Source: Mesaphorura yosii (taxonomy: Eukaryota; Arthropoda; Collembola; Poduromorpha; Tullbergiidae). Taken from it: DNA of 64,000 bases. The position numbers and the translations under genes were made by a program. Location: contig WIXG01000031.1 of NCBI GenBank assembly GCA_009869945.1, forward strand, positions 248,001 through 312,000, in the 5' to 3' direction. The notes beneath the pieces were generated by a model. The model ran no database searches, had not been told where the DNA came from, and saw nothing but the letters and a program-made list of their open reading frames with translations. Shown here in pieces: positions 1 through 10,575 of the stretch (within the stretch, counting starts at the first letter, position 1; each line of letters opens with the position of its first letter).

Positions 1-1866
1 TGACCACATCCCATTTCTCTGGCGTCTATTGGTACAAGTAACATAAATGGTGAGAGTGGTGAGTGAAGTAATATGGACTGGAGCTAGGGATAGGAATACT
101 GCTTTACTGCTTACCGTCACAAGCATTTGAGTCTTTAGAATCTCAGACTTTGTTAGTTGCATGTCACCGGTTAACTCTCGAACGGTAATCCCCAAAGGCG
201 CGAGTCGCTTAGAAAAGTTGGCAGTCATTTCCGAGGCTAGTGCTTTCATCGGTGCCACGTATACTATCTGCAAAAAATGTCACACATCCATTTTATATTC
301 TACTGCCTGCCCTGCAGCTAACATAGTCGTATTCCGTCGTAAGAGATTAGGAGACTTGCCTTAAACTGGTCCTTCATTATCACATCTCCCTCCATATTAT
401 TTTTTAAACAGTTTACTATCGTTAGCAAGGCTATGTTTGTTTTTCCTGCTCCGGTTGGAGCGCATACAAGAAGATTCTCGTTAGATTTGTACGCAGTTTC
501 AAAGACAAGTGTTTGTATTCGATTCAGCGTCTTCATCCCTTGAAAGACTAGCTGGCCCATTGTGTCCAATGATGATATTTTAATCAGTTCTTTCGCTGTA
601 GCAGAGCTTGGGACAACTTTTGCCTCTGGTGGTATGCTAACTTCTTCATACTCGTGGGTTTGCGTTTTTGTCATATTCTCCGGTAACACAATCTTGACTC
701 CAGAAATAAAGCCTGCTTTTTGCTTCGTTTCCTGCAGCGTATCGTACACGTTTGGCATATCACTACAACTAGGTAATTCGCCGATACCATTTCGGCTTGC
801 GCAGCCCCAGTTTGCCTGTTGTTGCTGGATCATGCGACTAACAGCCTTCCCAGTCTCGACTTCCGCTTGGTAAATGGCATTACTGGTTGTGTTACACGAC
901 CCGGCCTTTGATGTTTTCTTTTCTTTTCGATACAATTTCTCCAACATTTTTTCCTCCGCGGATTGTACAGTGACCCCGATTACAGGATGAGACTTCGTTG
1001 GGTTGTAGGTCGTACTGTTCATATGATTTCTTACTGCCTGTGCTAAAGCGTCTTCCTTCGATAAGTTCTTGACAATGGTTCCTCGGTTTTGCAAGACACT
1101 GCTAATTATGTCCAACTTATCAAATCCAAGGAGGTCAAATAATTGCTCCTCAATTTCAGTGTTGGTCTTTGACGAGAGAACAACATTGACAAGAGCTTCC
1201 AGCAAATCTTGATTTCCCACCAAATTCAATAAATGGGACCGATCCCAGTCTTTCAGCATTGCTTTAGAAGTTGAGGGTCCAGGTTGACTGGGTTGCTCCT
1301 TGCTTGACACAGATTCCTCGTTCTCATTGGTGCCATTGAATAAAAACAGTGCAGCAAACTTCTCATCTTCTGTTGGAGCCGCACTATCATGACGTGACTT
1401 ATGGACATCAATAAAATCGACGAATTCCAAGTTATCATATTCCACCGAAGGTGCTGATGGATCAGAAAACCCCTTCAACTCGATTCGGCCAAACGGAAAA
1501 TACTCTTCATCCTCTGCGTTTGTCTAGCAAATCATTCCACGGTTTTAAAAACTAAATTAAATAGCATTAGTATAGCAATTCTGCGGCCTTACAAAAGCAG
1601 TTGGCGATGAGAGAGCTCTCGATCTCTCCCTACTGTCAGTTTCAATTGTTGAGCAATTTTCTTCAGTCTTTGGTTTAAATTTTGTTGTTGTGGTGGGCTG
1701 GAGTTTTCTGCGTTGTATTCTTAACTCATTAATATTGTACTTATTGGGTACATGCAACCCATTGTTACTTTGTGTCGTATTGGCATTGCCCTGTTAAAAG
1801 TTAAAATCAGTTATCCATCAAGAATAAAGTAAGCAAGGTTAGAAATGTTCTTCGTCTACTCACCAT
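1..1866 (-). CDS. ASCC3: Activating signal cointegrator 1 complex subunit 3 (Ski2-like helicase), 5' part
   Basis: ASCC3 is the tandem-cassette ATP-dependent helicase of the ASC-1 complex, acting in alkylation repair and in splitting collided ribosomes. Exons read on the minus strand are 1864-1866, 1593-1790, 360-1523, 115-267 and 1-25, and the gene runs off the left edge. The translation shows the family helicase entry ([15 protein letters not shown]), Walker A APTGAGKT, then [22 protein letters not shown] and [12 protein letters not shown], all in ASCC3 order. The N-terminal region is shorter and more divergent than in human. Two oddities: the ATG is the last codon of exon 1, directly followed by the donor GTGAGT, and the intron after exon 360-1523 appears to use a GC donor (AAG/GCAAGT). 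Snrnp200/Brr2 is the only near alternative; motif spacing and wording fit ASCC3 better. Confidence 0.93.
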
Positions 1867-2463
1867 CTTGACAAGCTACGTGAAGTTACGTCTGACAAGT
1901 GGTCACGCGTCGCAGAGTCGCAGTCGCGGTCGGGATTCCGGAGTTAAAGCGAAACTTCCTCTTGTACAATCTATAGTGATTAAGTAAGAAACATTATTGG
2001 CAACCTAATAAGAACCGAGATCATTTCTTGGGTCACTTACCCTACTCAATATGGATATACAATAGTCACAGCCACAAATAACAAAGACTGTTAAAATCAG
2101 ATTGACTTGTCTAGGCACTTGGCCCGGGAGGACCGGAATACTCGCGCAATCGCAGGGTAGGTAAATGATTCATCAAAGTAAAGTTAACGACAATGGAACG
2201 TATGCTACGAAAAACGTAAACACGATTTGCATCGCATGACAATCATGCACGATAAGAAGGATGACTAATTCATAAAGCAGACACGAATGCACAATTGGTC
2301 CGGACAATCTGTGCCGTTTTAGCACGTACCGAAATGAAAGGATTCACCATATGATCTCAGAGACCAAGTAAAAATGTTTCAAATACGTTCGTGGTCCGTT
2401 CGGTGAATTCGGTCGCATTCTGAGCTGTTCATTATAAAGAAAAAAGAACTGATCAGATTAAAG
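1867..2463. promoter_or_regulatory. Shared divergent upstream region of ASCC3 and ELP4
   Basis: These 597 bases lie between the start codons of ASCC3 (minus) and ELP4 (plus), so they must hold both 5' UTRs and probably a shared promoter. I see no clear TATA box and no ORF of note. The assignment rests on gene geometry only. Confidence 0.5.
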
Positions 2464-3828
2464 ATGGCCTCAGGTCCTGGGGACCTATCAAGAACTTCCA
2501 ATGCACCGCAGATACCGATTATAGCCAAGAGACCTGCCGCCGGAGTTGCAACTACTGGGTCTGCCAGAATTCCTGGTGTACTCCCGTCCGTCAGGTATGG
2601 ACAACAAGTTGTGTCAACAGGCATTCCATCCCTTGATTCATACTTAGGGAATGGATTCCCAGTTTCTTCTATTGTGTTAATTGGTAGGTCATTTAAGCAC
2701 TGGTTTTGGAATCCGCGTTTTGGCGTTTGCTATTGTTTCTGACCTGTTGCGTGTTTCATGTTATAGAGGATTTATTCCCCGGTCAGTACGCAGACATGCT
2801 GCTGAAATGCTTCATTGCTGAGGGTGCCACGTATAATCACCACATTTTTCTGAGTTCTGGGGGTTCTATTTCCTCCACTACATTTGCAAGTCAATTACCG
2901 TCCCTCGTTCCCAAAGAAGATGCCGAAAGATCCTCAAATCAATATTCCGAGACTGACCGCATGAGAATTGCATGGAGATACAAAGACGCTTCCCAATTAC
3001 CAACCACTTTATCGACAAGGGGTTTGGGCACTGCTTCCGCCAACAAAATTCAGCAGAAACTTTTGTCTAAATTTGAATTCGCAAAAAAGTCTACGGTGGC
3101 TGATTTAGGAGGTAAATACTTCACGGTTGCTGTGCCGGACAACGTTGACTTTGACAAATCACCGGCGAGCTTCGAGAGCGACAGGGACGACAGCAGCCAT
3201 CTTCTTCGTGAAATTGTGTCAACTGCGAAAGACTTCGACCAGACTGGATTGGCAGGTGGCACGAAGCTGCCCAATTTCTTGAGGATAGCGTTGTCTCATT
3301 GCGAATACGTGCTAAGGCCAAGCTTTATGAGACGCCTTCGAGCTATAGTTAGACATACAAATTCTTGTGCAATTTTGACGATATCAAATATGAGACTGGA
3401 TCAGAGACAAAGCTTTGATATTGAACATTACGCTGATTACGTGATACAAGTACAAGGAATAGTAGACGACTCAAAGAAGAAACAATTTGGGGAAAACATT
3501 GACGGAATTTGTGAGATCAAAAAGCTGGAATCCATCAATTCAAATAAGCCAATGCCCAAGCCGAAGGATTTAGGATTTTCGTTTCGCAAGAAGCGGATCA
3601 TATTCCAAGTAAGAAGCCTTGTCTGTACAATTTAATTTGCAAGCAAAGTGCGAGAAATGCTTATTTTCTTCATTTTGTCAATTTCAGGAACTACACTTGC
3701 AACCCGAAGATGACACGACGGCTCAACGAGAAACATCAAGTTCCAAGACGATCTCAGTCAATACGATGCCGAAAGAGTCAAAAGGATGTGGTGGCTCAAA
3801 TATGAAAGGAAAATCGATTGATTTTTAA
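2464..3828 (+). CDS. ELP4: Elongator complex protein 4 (PAXNEB)
   Basis: Elp4 is a RecA-like subunit of the Elp456 ring of Elongator, needed for wobble-uridine modification (cm5U derivatives) of cytosolic tRNAs. Exons are 2464-2683, 2767-3608 and 3688-3828; phases close to give 400 residues. The family start is seen in PSVRYGQQVVSTGIPSLDSYLGNGF, broken by intron 1 just after IVLI, and is followed by EDLFPGQYADMLLKCFIAEG. MRIAWRYKDASQLP is the conserved central WRY block. The end, FRKKRIIFQELHLQPED and a final KGKSIDF, matches the Elp4 C-terminus (human ends in a similar HLDF). As in other Elp4 proteins there is no good Walker A motif. ATG 2464 is the first ATG after an in-frame stop-rich leader. 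Confidence 0.93.
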
Positions 3829-4086
3829 TTCAGAATGTCCTAATATCCTTTGTTACGTACTTTTACTACTGGACTGCATTCGATTCACCGACGGAACCGA
3901 TCCGTTTACCTTTCAAATGCAACACATATCAACGAACACTTTGTTACATCTATTGAATGTTGACAAACTGTTAATAAAAAGCATGAGGAATTTTGTGCTT
4001 TCACGGATCCAATTTAAAGAATTGCATCTTTTGCCGTGCACGTGAACGGTATACATTTTCAATTCACATAATTACGCATTTAGTGC

Positions 4087-4414
4087 ATGAGCCGTTCATT
4101 CCGTACGTTACAATTAGTCGCAAATACATCAAATGCATGGTCAAATTGTATCGACGATTTCCCTCACGCTCATTATAGCTAACGTAATCACAAGCGAAAC
4201 ACAAATGAATCAACCACCTACAACAGATCCCGCACAGCCTGAACACCGAAATCGAAACAAATGCTTCGAAGACTGCTGCGAAATATTTGGTGACTCATTT
4301 GTGAGTGCTTTCTGTCGTTCAGGGAGCAGAAGCCAGGATTACAGTGCCGACGGAGCGGAAGGAGGACTTGAACATGGCTGCTGCAGCGACGATGGCTGCG
4401 ACTGTGACTGCTGA
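4087..4414 (+). CDS. Small cysteine-rich protein, cluster member A
   Basis: First of four tandem genes sharing an NVITSE motif and a Cys/Asp-rich tail. Exon 2 (4179-4414) begins in phase 1 and reads ANVITSETQMNQPP or PNVITSETQMNQPP depending on the joined base; it ends CCSDDGCDCDC. The best exon 1 is 4087-4102 (MSRSF plus one base, donor GTACGT), which gives a 76-nt intron and 83 residues. This exon was chosen because genes C and D have the same phase-1 mini-exon; it is less certain than exon 2. There is no signal peptide or membrane segment. A poly(A) signal lies at 4641-4646. Function is unknown. The Cys clusters could bind metal, or be palmitoylated; a distant likeness to the Cys-rich C-terminus of I-mfa (MDFI/MDFIC) proteins is possible. 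Confidence 0.6.
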
Positions 4415-5068
4415 GCGGCCAATTCTCCATTTCCCATATTTTGTAAACATAGTCACTTTGGGCATTTATGTTCAAGAGTTGGACCTTGAACTTGTGTGCA
4501 TTTCTGTTTATAAACCGTTTAGGCGATCTCGGCAGTGATTTCACTAATTTCGTCCAACCATGTCATCGAACGCTTTCCAAGATTTGTTTAGAACAGGGAC
4601 GCAACGCAACAATGCATAATTGTCCAGCTTATTCTTGTCAAATAAAAGATTCTGTGAATCTTCGATCAGGATTACCGAATGGTTTTTGTTTCATTCTTGT
4701 CTTTCTTGTTTACTTCTTGCGAAGAGAATACGATACCATGTGCTCAGGCGAACTTATGACTCGGTTTCTATTCTCTAGATTGGCAAAAAATCACAACACG
4801 TATCAGTGACCGACTGAAGCTATTGTGGGGTTTGCGGGGAATGTTTTGAAGTACGGAGTTTGTTTAGCTAAGATGAATCACACTTTATTTCGTGTGTGTG
4901 TTTCTTCATGTTAATGAGATTAGTAACATAATTAAACATTAATGCAATTGTTTATCATGTATGCATGGTTAAGCCACTTCATTCATTCAGTAGCACGTCT
5001 GTTTTCCTCCTTTGCAACTACTGCAACGCAATTTAATGTGAGTGTTCTGTTTTCTCATACTCTCCGTT
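4415..5068 (+). other. Spacer with 3' UTR of gene A
   Basis: Holds the gene A 3' UTR with AATAAA at 4641-4646, then AT-rich spacer to the left target duplication of the MITE. Short open frames here look like chance. Confidence 0.5.
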
Positions 5069-5075
5069 AGCAAGA

Positions 5076-5625
5076 CAGGGTTGTACATCTAGTCTGGCCA
5101 GGGGATAAAACCCGATGGCCAAAAGGGGTTTTATCCCCCACGTCCAGGGTGGCCAAAAGGGGATAAAAGGGGCCAAAATAAAAATCACGCCAAATCAATG
5201 CGGTAGTTGCAGGAAACCATTGCAGCAATTGTTCGCTACATATTTTCATTGTGTACATTCAATGCAATCAGCATCGTACGAATTCGGAGAGTGAGATTTC
5301 GATACTGCTTCGGTGTGTGTTGCAGAGACTGCTCGTTACAGTAAAGAAATTTATCAAATTCGGGTTAAGTGATCATTTGATCGGTTCTGATCTGAAACGT
5401 TGGTTTTATTAAAATTCCAACTCCAGTATTAGCCAAAGTACGTACGTACCTCATTTCCTGTGCGCCGATTATTCTTGCGTATAAATGCACTGTTTACACT
5501 GCAGTTAGGTTTTTGAGTGTGATTAATCATTTTTAGCCCCTTTTATCCCTCTTTTGCCCCTTTTATCCACTTTTAGCCACTAGCCCGGACTAAAAACAGC
5601 CAAAGTGGCCAAAATGACAACCCTG
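5076..5625. mobile_element. hAT-like MITE (non-autonomous DNA transposon)
   Basis: The element of about 550 nt starts CAGGGTTGT and ends ACAACCCTG, the terminal inverted repeat style of hAT elements. It is flanked by a direct repeat agcaaga at 5069-5075 and 5626-5632 (7 bp; hAT elements normally make 8 bp, and the eighth base differs). Both subterminal zones carry many copies of GGATAAAA, GGCCAAAA and the reverse forms, typical of transposase-binding subterminal repeats. No transposase frame is present. The right end reaches into gene B and contains its apparent ATG (5614-5616). Confidence 0.8.
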
Positions 5626-5966
5626 AGCAAGACATCGACACCAATCTACCAAGGAGAAGTGGAAACTTCATTTGGTAAGTCCTCGAATTCCTCGATTTAT
5701 AGAAGCATTTTCTGTCCAGCACTACACAGCACTGCATTTTGATCACAGATGACGTAATTACGAGTGAGACACAAATGAATCAAACTTCTCGACCAATTAC
5801 CGCGCAACCAAAGTCCAGTGGGGACTACGGTTGGTGCGACGCCTGCCTGGATGCCGTTTGCTCTTCTACTGAAAGCTCTGGTCATGGACTGGAAGGAGCA
5901 GCATCCGGTGGGGATGGCGATCACTGCTGCTGTTGCTGCGGGGACAATTGCGACTGTGATTGCTGA
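5614..5966 (+). CDS. Small cysteine-rich protein, cluster member B, with a transposon-derived start
   Basis: Exon 1 (5614-5674) and exon 2 (5749-5966) join in phase 1 to give 92 residues: MTTLSKTSTPIYQGEVETSF, then DDVITSETQMNQTSRP, a CDACLDAVC block, and the tail HCCCCCGDNCDCDC. Exon 2 is clearly homologous to those of genes A, C and D. In C and D exon 1 is 22 nt long and begins at its own ATG. Here the last 22 nt before the donor hold no ATG, and the only in-frame one lies in the right terminal repeat of the MITE; upstream of the pre-insertion sequence the same frame meets a stop. Poly(A) signals lie at 6148-6153 and 6162-6167. Function is unknown; the tail resembles the CCCCCG..C.CD run of I-mfa proteins. 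Confidence 0.65.
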
Positions 5967-7285
5967 TGAGCGCTGACGCGTCATATCGTCCTTATCCCGG
6001 CATTCAGTGTTCAGCCTGTCAGCTGTTGATGGCACATTGGAACTGGAATCTTGTCCATCTTCTGGAATCTCGGAAGCATTGAATTGGACGGCTAACAGGA
6101 TCAATTCCAGGTTATTGCTTATACTCATACTCATGCGTCCTGATTTAAATAAACTCTTCCAAATAAATGGCGTACTTAAAACCGCAGTCTTGCAGTGCTA
6201 AATGCAAATTCGAACATTTCCTCATCCTGTCTTGGTCGAATCAAAGCATTTTATGCATACGTACGCCACGGCCACGACACCCCACTGCATGGACTACACG
6301 GATAATTCTATACTGTCGTTGCTCCCTATTCCAGGCTACAGGTAGGACCACTGCAAGTGCGACACAAACGTTGCACTGTAATTAAAAATTCTCAGCAAAA
6401 TTCCCATTCATTTTGCGATTTTGACGAATATGTGAAAATGTTCCGAATCTACGATGCAAAGGGTGACACACGATGGCACACGGTCTGCGCAGAATTGGCA
6501 CAGCCATGTCTTTTTCCAGTAAGCTGTGTTTGGAGTTAATGGGATTGAATTTTTGAGAGGGACGTGAAATGGGAGAAACCATGACACACATCCTATTGTC
6601 CTCGTTTTCATCCTAGACGCACACGCGTTCGTAATGACGGAGAACAATTCGCATGTGGAAACTGTGACGCTTGCATAGCGCGTCACCTACCACTTGAGAT
6701 AAGGTCGATGCCTTGCATGCTGATGCTGCCGAGGTTAGCGCATCGAACTAATGTCAGCTCCAAGTACATAAAAGTTGTGTCTGGATCCGGTTGCGAATGA
6801 AACATTGCCACCGTCATCAAATGAAATTGCTAATTGAGTTCTAATTAGAGTCGATTTATTCGCTGAAACGATCCTTTTATCGAGAGTGTCGACACTTATT
6901 CAATTAGTGCGCATACTTTATCGACTTTATTAAGTAAAACTCCTTTGCTTGGGATTGTCATTTTGTCTCTCCGGTTCAGAAGTTCATTTTGCAGTCTCTT
7001 GTGAATGTCTTCGGCAGTTGAATCCTTTGTTAATACAGTTTCTGGTTTCCTCGCTCATTTTGCTTGATCCCTGTTTTTTTTTCAAAAAGTGTGGTTAGTG
7101 TGGTGTAGTTCCCATTCTTGGTGAAAAACTCTGAAAAATTATAGTAGAAACTGAGCGCGTATCAGATTTACAACAAATTGCAAGAGTGCCCTTGGAGTGT
7201 TAAGAAGCTTGGCAATTTAATCTACCAGTTTTGCAGGTGAAATCTGACAAAACAGAATAACTGCGGGGCTCAAGTGAAATAAAAA
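5967..7285. other. Spacer between cysteine-rich genes B and C
   Basis: Carries the 3' UTR of gene B (two AATAAA at 6148-6167) and the 5' region of gene C. The short open frames at 6167-6686 on both strands have no protein-like pattern and no matching splice context. Nothing else is seen. Confidence 0.45.
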
Positions 7286-7731
7286 ATGACATCTTCAAAT
7301 GGTTTTGGTAAGTGACATTACGTGGAAGGACAGGGCTTTATGTCCTCCTGTGCTAAACAACTACACGCCATCGGCCTTTTGCTGCGATAAATGACTAAGT
7401 AGATTCTTTGATTCCAGATAATGTCATCACAAGTGAACCGCGACTTAATAATGCCGAGCCAGTAGGTACTGAAGCTGAGGAGGAAGAGGAGCGAAAGAAG
7501 ATGGAAGCGTCTTCCAATAATATGCATTCAATGTCAACTTCAACTCCTTATCAGGACGCCACCGATGATTGGCTTTGCACATGGTGTTGCTGGAATTGGT
7601 ACAACACGTCAGTAGCTCCATCAGGCGCCACCGGTACCTCTACCTCCAACGACTGCGATTGCTGTAGTTGCTGCTGTGATGATAACTGTTGCGACTGTGG
7701 CGATTGTGACTGCGGTGATTGCGACTGCTAG
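7286..7731 (+). CDS. Small cysteine-rich protein, cluster member C
   Basis: Exon 1 is 22 nt (7286-7307, MTSSNGF plus one base, donor GTAAGT) and exon 2 is 7418-7731, giving 111 residues. After the splice comes DNVITSEPRLNNAEP, then an acidic run (EAEEEEERKK), a WLCTWCCWNWY block, and a tail in which C and D alternate (DCDCCSCCCDDNCC, CGDCDCGDCDC). It is the longest of the four paralogues; the tail has been extended by small CGD/CDC repeats. A poly(A) signal is at 7938-7943. Low lysine content separates it from classical metallothioneins, although metal binding remains possible. Function is unknown. Confidence 0.72.
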
Positions 7732-8552
7732 CCCCATGGGGCCCAGCCGATGCAGTCATGCATGCAGTCCGTTCATGTATATGTCCGCTTTATTCTTTAG
7801 GATTACACTGTTGTAATTTTTTATAGTTTTATTGGCCATGGCATGATTCAAGATGAACGTTAGTGCCAATTTTTTCAGTCCACCCGTACTGTTCTGTGAT
7901 ATTTTTTCGGAGATTTTTGATTAACAATAATGTGAATAATAAAAGAATATACTGATTTTGCGTGTTCATGTCGCGTTTCTTTTGAAGTCACGAAGGAACA
8001 CCTCGAAATCAGAAATCTACTGTGCGTAACATCAAATTCAATTATAATTAAGCAGAAGCGAGAGTAGCTGCTTTCAGCCGTCTCATTTGCCTAACAAGCA
8101 ATGCTAATTCAGTGCTCTCTGGTTGAGTTAGGATTCATGAATTCAACATGTGAAAACAGAATCTCATGCGTGCGTGTCGGAATTAATGTCTGTGTCGTTG
8201 CTTGAACTGAACCCACAACAATATAGCATCCTGTTCCAGATGTCATGCTTGCCACTGTAATTGCGCGTGTGAATACGGTAGCATGACTAAAATCAGTCGA
8301 AAACCATGGACTCAGTTAGTAGGTACGCCATGTGGAAAGTGAATGGAAATTCAATTGAGCAATTTTGCAGCAACTCATTTCCGTGATGGTCGCGAACTCG
8401 CAAGTTGCAAGCATCGTTAGTCTTGTGATTAAGTTTCGATTTCGAAAGAGAGTAAGGAGATCATTAGCTCCCAAATTGGCATCATTCTTCAACAAAGTTT
8501 TACAACCTGTGTTTTGTCGAAAATATTTGATGACAGTATTTGCACAATACAA
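7732..8552. other. Spacer between cysteine-rich genes C and D
   Basis: Contains the 3' UTR and AATAAA (7938-7943) of gene C and the promoter side of gene D. The two overlapping open frames at 8316-8601 on opposite strands look like chance; only the last 22 nt of that stretch, exon 1 of gene D, is supported. Confidence 0.45.
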
Positions 8553-8912
8553 ATGGCATTGGAGGCAGCGAGAGGTAAGCATAAGACGAAGTATGGATTA
8601 ATCGCCCACAAGTGCATGAATCGGTAATCTGCTTGGATTCAATCATGGCGACTCTCTTGTCTCTTTCAAGGTGGCAATGTGATTTCGAGTGAGAGCGAAA
8701 TGAATCAATTATCCGCACCGATAACAATGACAATGCCCACGAAACCTGATGGCGAAGACAACTGCTGTAATTCCTGTCCGTGTTGGTGCTGTTGTGAACC
8801 TTTGTGCGAACTTTTGCAATGTCTTGACTGCTTGGTTAAATGCATCCCGGAGTGCTTAGGAGCCTGTGGACAGAGTGGAGGAGAATGCGGTGGTTGTTGC
8901 AATGATTGTTGA
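8553..8912 (+). CDS. Small cysteine-rich protein, cluster member D
   Basis: Exon 1 is again exactly 22 nt (8553-8574, MALEAAR plus one base, donor GTAAGC) and joins exon 2 at 8671 in phase 1, giving 87 residues. It reads GGNVISSESEMNQLSAP, then a block in which about every third residue is Cys: CCNSCPCWCCCEPLC, CLDCLVKCIPECLGACG and a final CGGCCNDC. Of the four it looks most like the I-mfa type pattern of spaced single and double cysteines. The AATAAA at 9021-9026 lies inside the terminal exon of IFT27 on the other strand, so the two transcripts probably overlap tail to tail. Function is unknown. Confidence 0.72.
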
Positions 8913-8988
8913 AATGAACAATTCTGAAGAATTATGCGGTCTCGGGTGTTAGTGAGTTACAATTTACTCACTCCGAAGTGACCTTTAC

Positions 8989-10575
8989 TCAGTATTCGTG
9001 ATTTATGGGCAATATCTTTGAATAAATTAGTTTTATCTCGAATCCATCTTTATCAGCACCAAAGTTGAAGAGTCCATCGGCTTGTGTTACTTTACTTGAA
9101 CTTCTTCTTTCCCGATTCATTGACTTGATTGATTCTAGCTTTACCAATGTGCTGGAACGCCTCTTGAAGTCCACGGTTTTCTTTCTGTTGGAATTGGCAA
9201 GCGATCACGTCATGTAAGAACCAACGAGGCTAATGACTAATGACGATACTTACCACAGAGCATTCGAAATACTCGAGACCATATTTCTTTGCGAATTCCC
9301 TCGCTGTGTTCGAGGGAACCACGCATTGTTCTTTCAGGTCCGTCTTGTTCCCAATCATGACACTGGTTTTCGGCAGCAGCGACGTGTCGTTTTTCTCTTT
9401 CTCATTCGCATTTGCAGCGGACGAATTTCCTACTGAGGCTTGTGCGAGCTCCAGCCAGGGAACAGCATTCTCAAGTGCGAATTTGTTTGTCAAGTCAATG
9501 ACAAGCACGAACCCGTCCAATTTGCCCCACTAAAACAAATGAAATTTCATAAGACGAGCGAGCAGACAAATCAATTTTAAAAGCTTACGCACATATTTGG
9601 GCAACACTTCTATATAAATGTCTTTCCCGGAAGAGTCGAGAAGTATCATGTTCACTTTTTCGGCGGTGGACGCTGAGTCGACTCCTCTCCGAGCTCCTGG
9701 CCCTCTTGGTCCCTTGCCACTTCCAGCCCCAGGCTGACCGCCGGAAATTCGTGCTGACTGCAATTCGTCCGATGGTTGACCCGTGACATCATTGTTGTTA
9801 TCTGCTTGTCTCGTGTCCACTTTCAGCGTTTTCGCATAAATCTCCACGCCACAAGTCTAATTCATATTTTTACACATTTATCTCAAACAATTACAAGCAA
9901 CGCGTCTTTACGACTTGCGATCTCTTAACCGATTAGCGGTTCGTAAGCAAATCGTAAAGACGCATTGACTACAAGTGAAGTTTGCGGTATTACAAAAACT
10001 CCTTACCAGCCTGTACTTTTCCGAGAACGTTGGATACTCACTGCAAATACTTTCGCAAACGCAGGTCTTCCCAGCCGTAGATTCACCTGGAAAAAATGCA
10101 GCATCTTACAGTGCATAGTGACGTCGAAAACAATGGTAAGGCAATTTCATGACTAACCGACAACTGCGAGTTTCAACATTCGTGGTAGTTTGTGACTCAA
10201 TTCGTATCCGCCAATCGCAGTGGCAATGACTGCACTTGTCACCGCAGCCGCATTGTTACCCGATTTTGTTGCTGATCGTGCATTAGTAGCATTAGGAATC
10301 GCGAGCGTATTGGCTGCCGCTGTCGGAGGTGGCTTGATGAAAGTTAGCGAGTCGTTCTCCAAGCCACTTCCACTCCCGCTACCATCATCATTCTGACTGC
10401 TGCGTTCCGACTCCGACCTTGAAAATGTGCCGAATCGGCCCTCTCGTTTACTGCTGCTTGGATTCCTGCTGGATGACGAGTCTTCGAACCCAAGCCCAAA
10501 TCCGGAAGAATGCTTGGATATTGTGTTCTTCTCGACCGGGACCTCAATCTCCATGTTAAAGTTGTTGAAATTCAT
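8989..10575 (-). CDS. IFT27: Intraflagellar transport protein 27 (Rab-like 4 small GTPase), extended form
   Basis: IFT27 is the small GTPase of IFT-B, paired with IFT25 and needed for BBSome-dependent export from cilia. Exons on the minus strand are 10158-10575, 10007-10086, 9593-9856, 9254-9529, 9145-9184 and 8989-9080, all phases closing (389 residues). MLKLAVVGESTAGKT is the P-loop; FSEKYRLTCGVEIYAKTLKVD covers switch I; DSSGKD replaces DTAGQE; then YWGKLDGFVLVIDLTN, IGNKTDL and the KENRGLQEAFQHI helix. The donor after PKY is the unusual GTGCGT, chosen because it restores family spacing. Two additions are odd: about 132 Ser/Asn-rich residues before the normal start (internal Met at 10179), and a Gly-rich insert of roughly 45 residues between switch I and G3. 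The long leader frame is open, but the protein may really start at 10179. Confidence 0.85.

Noticed and set aside
4468-4809. 113-codon frame downstream of cysteine-rich gene A
   Set aside because: It starts in the 3' UTR of gene A, spans its AATAAA and has no relation to the cluster proteins.
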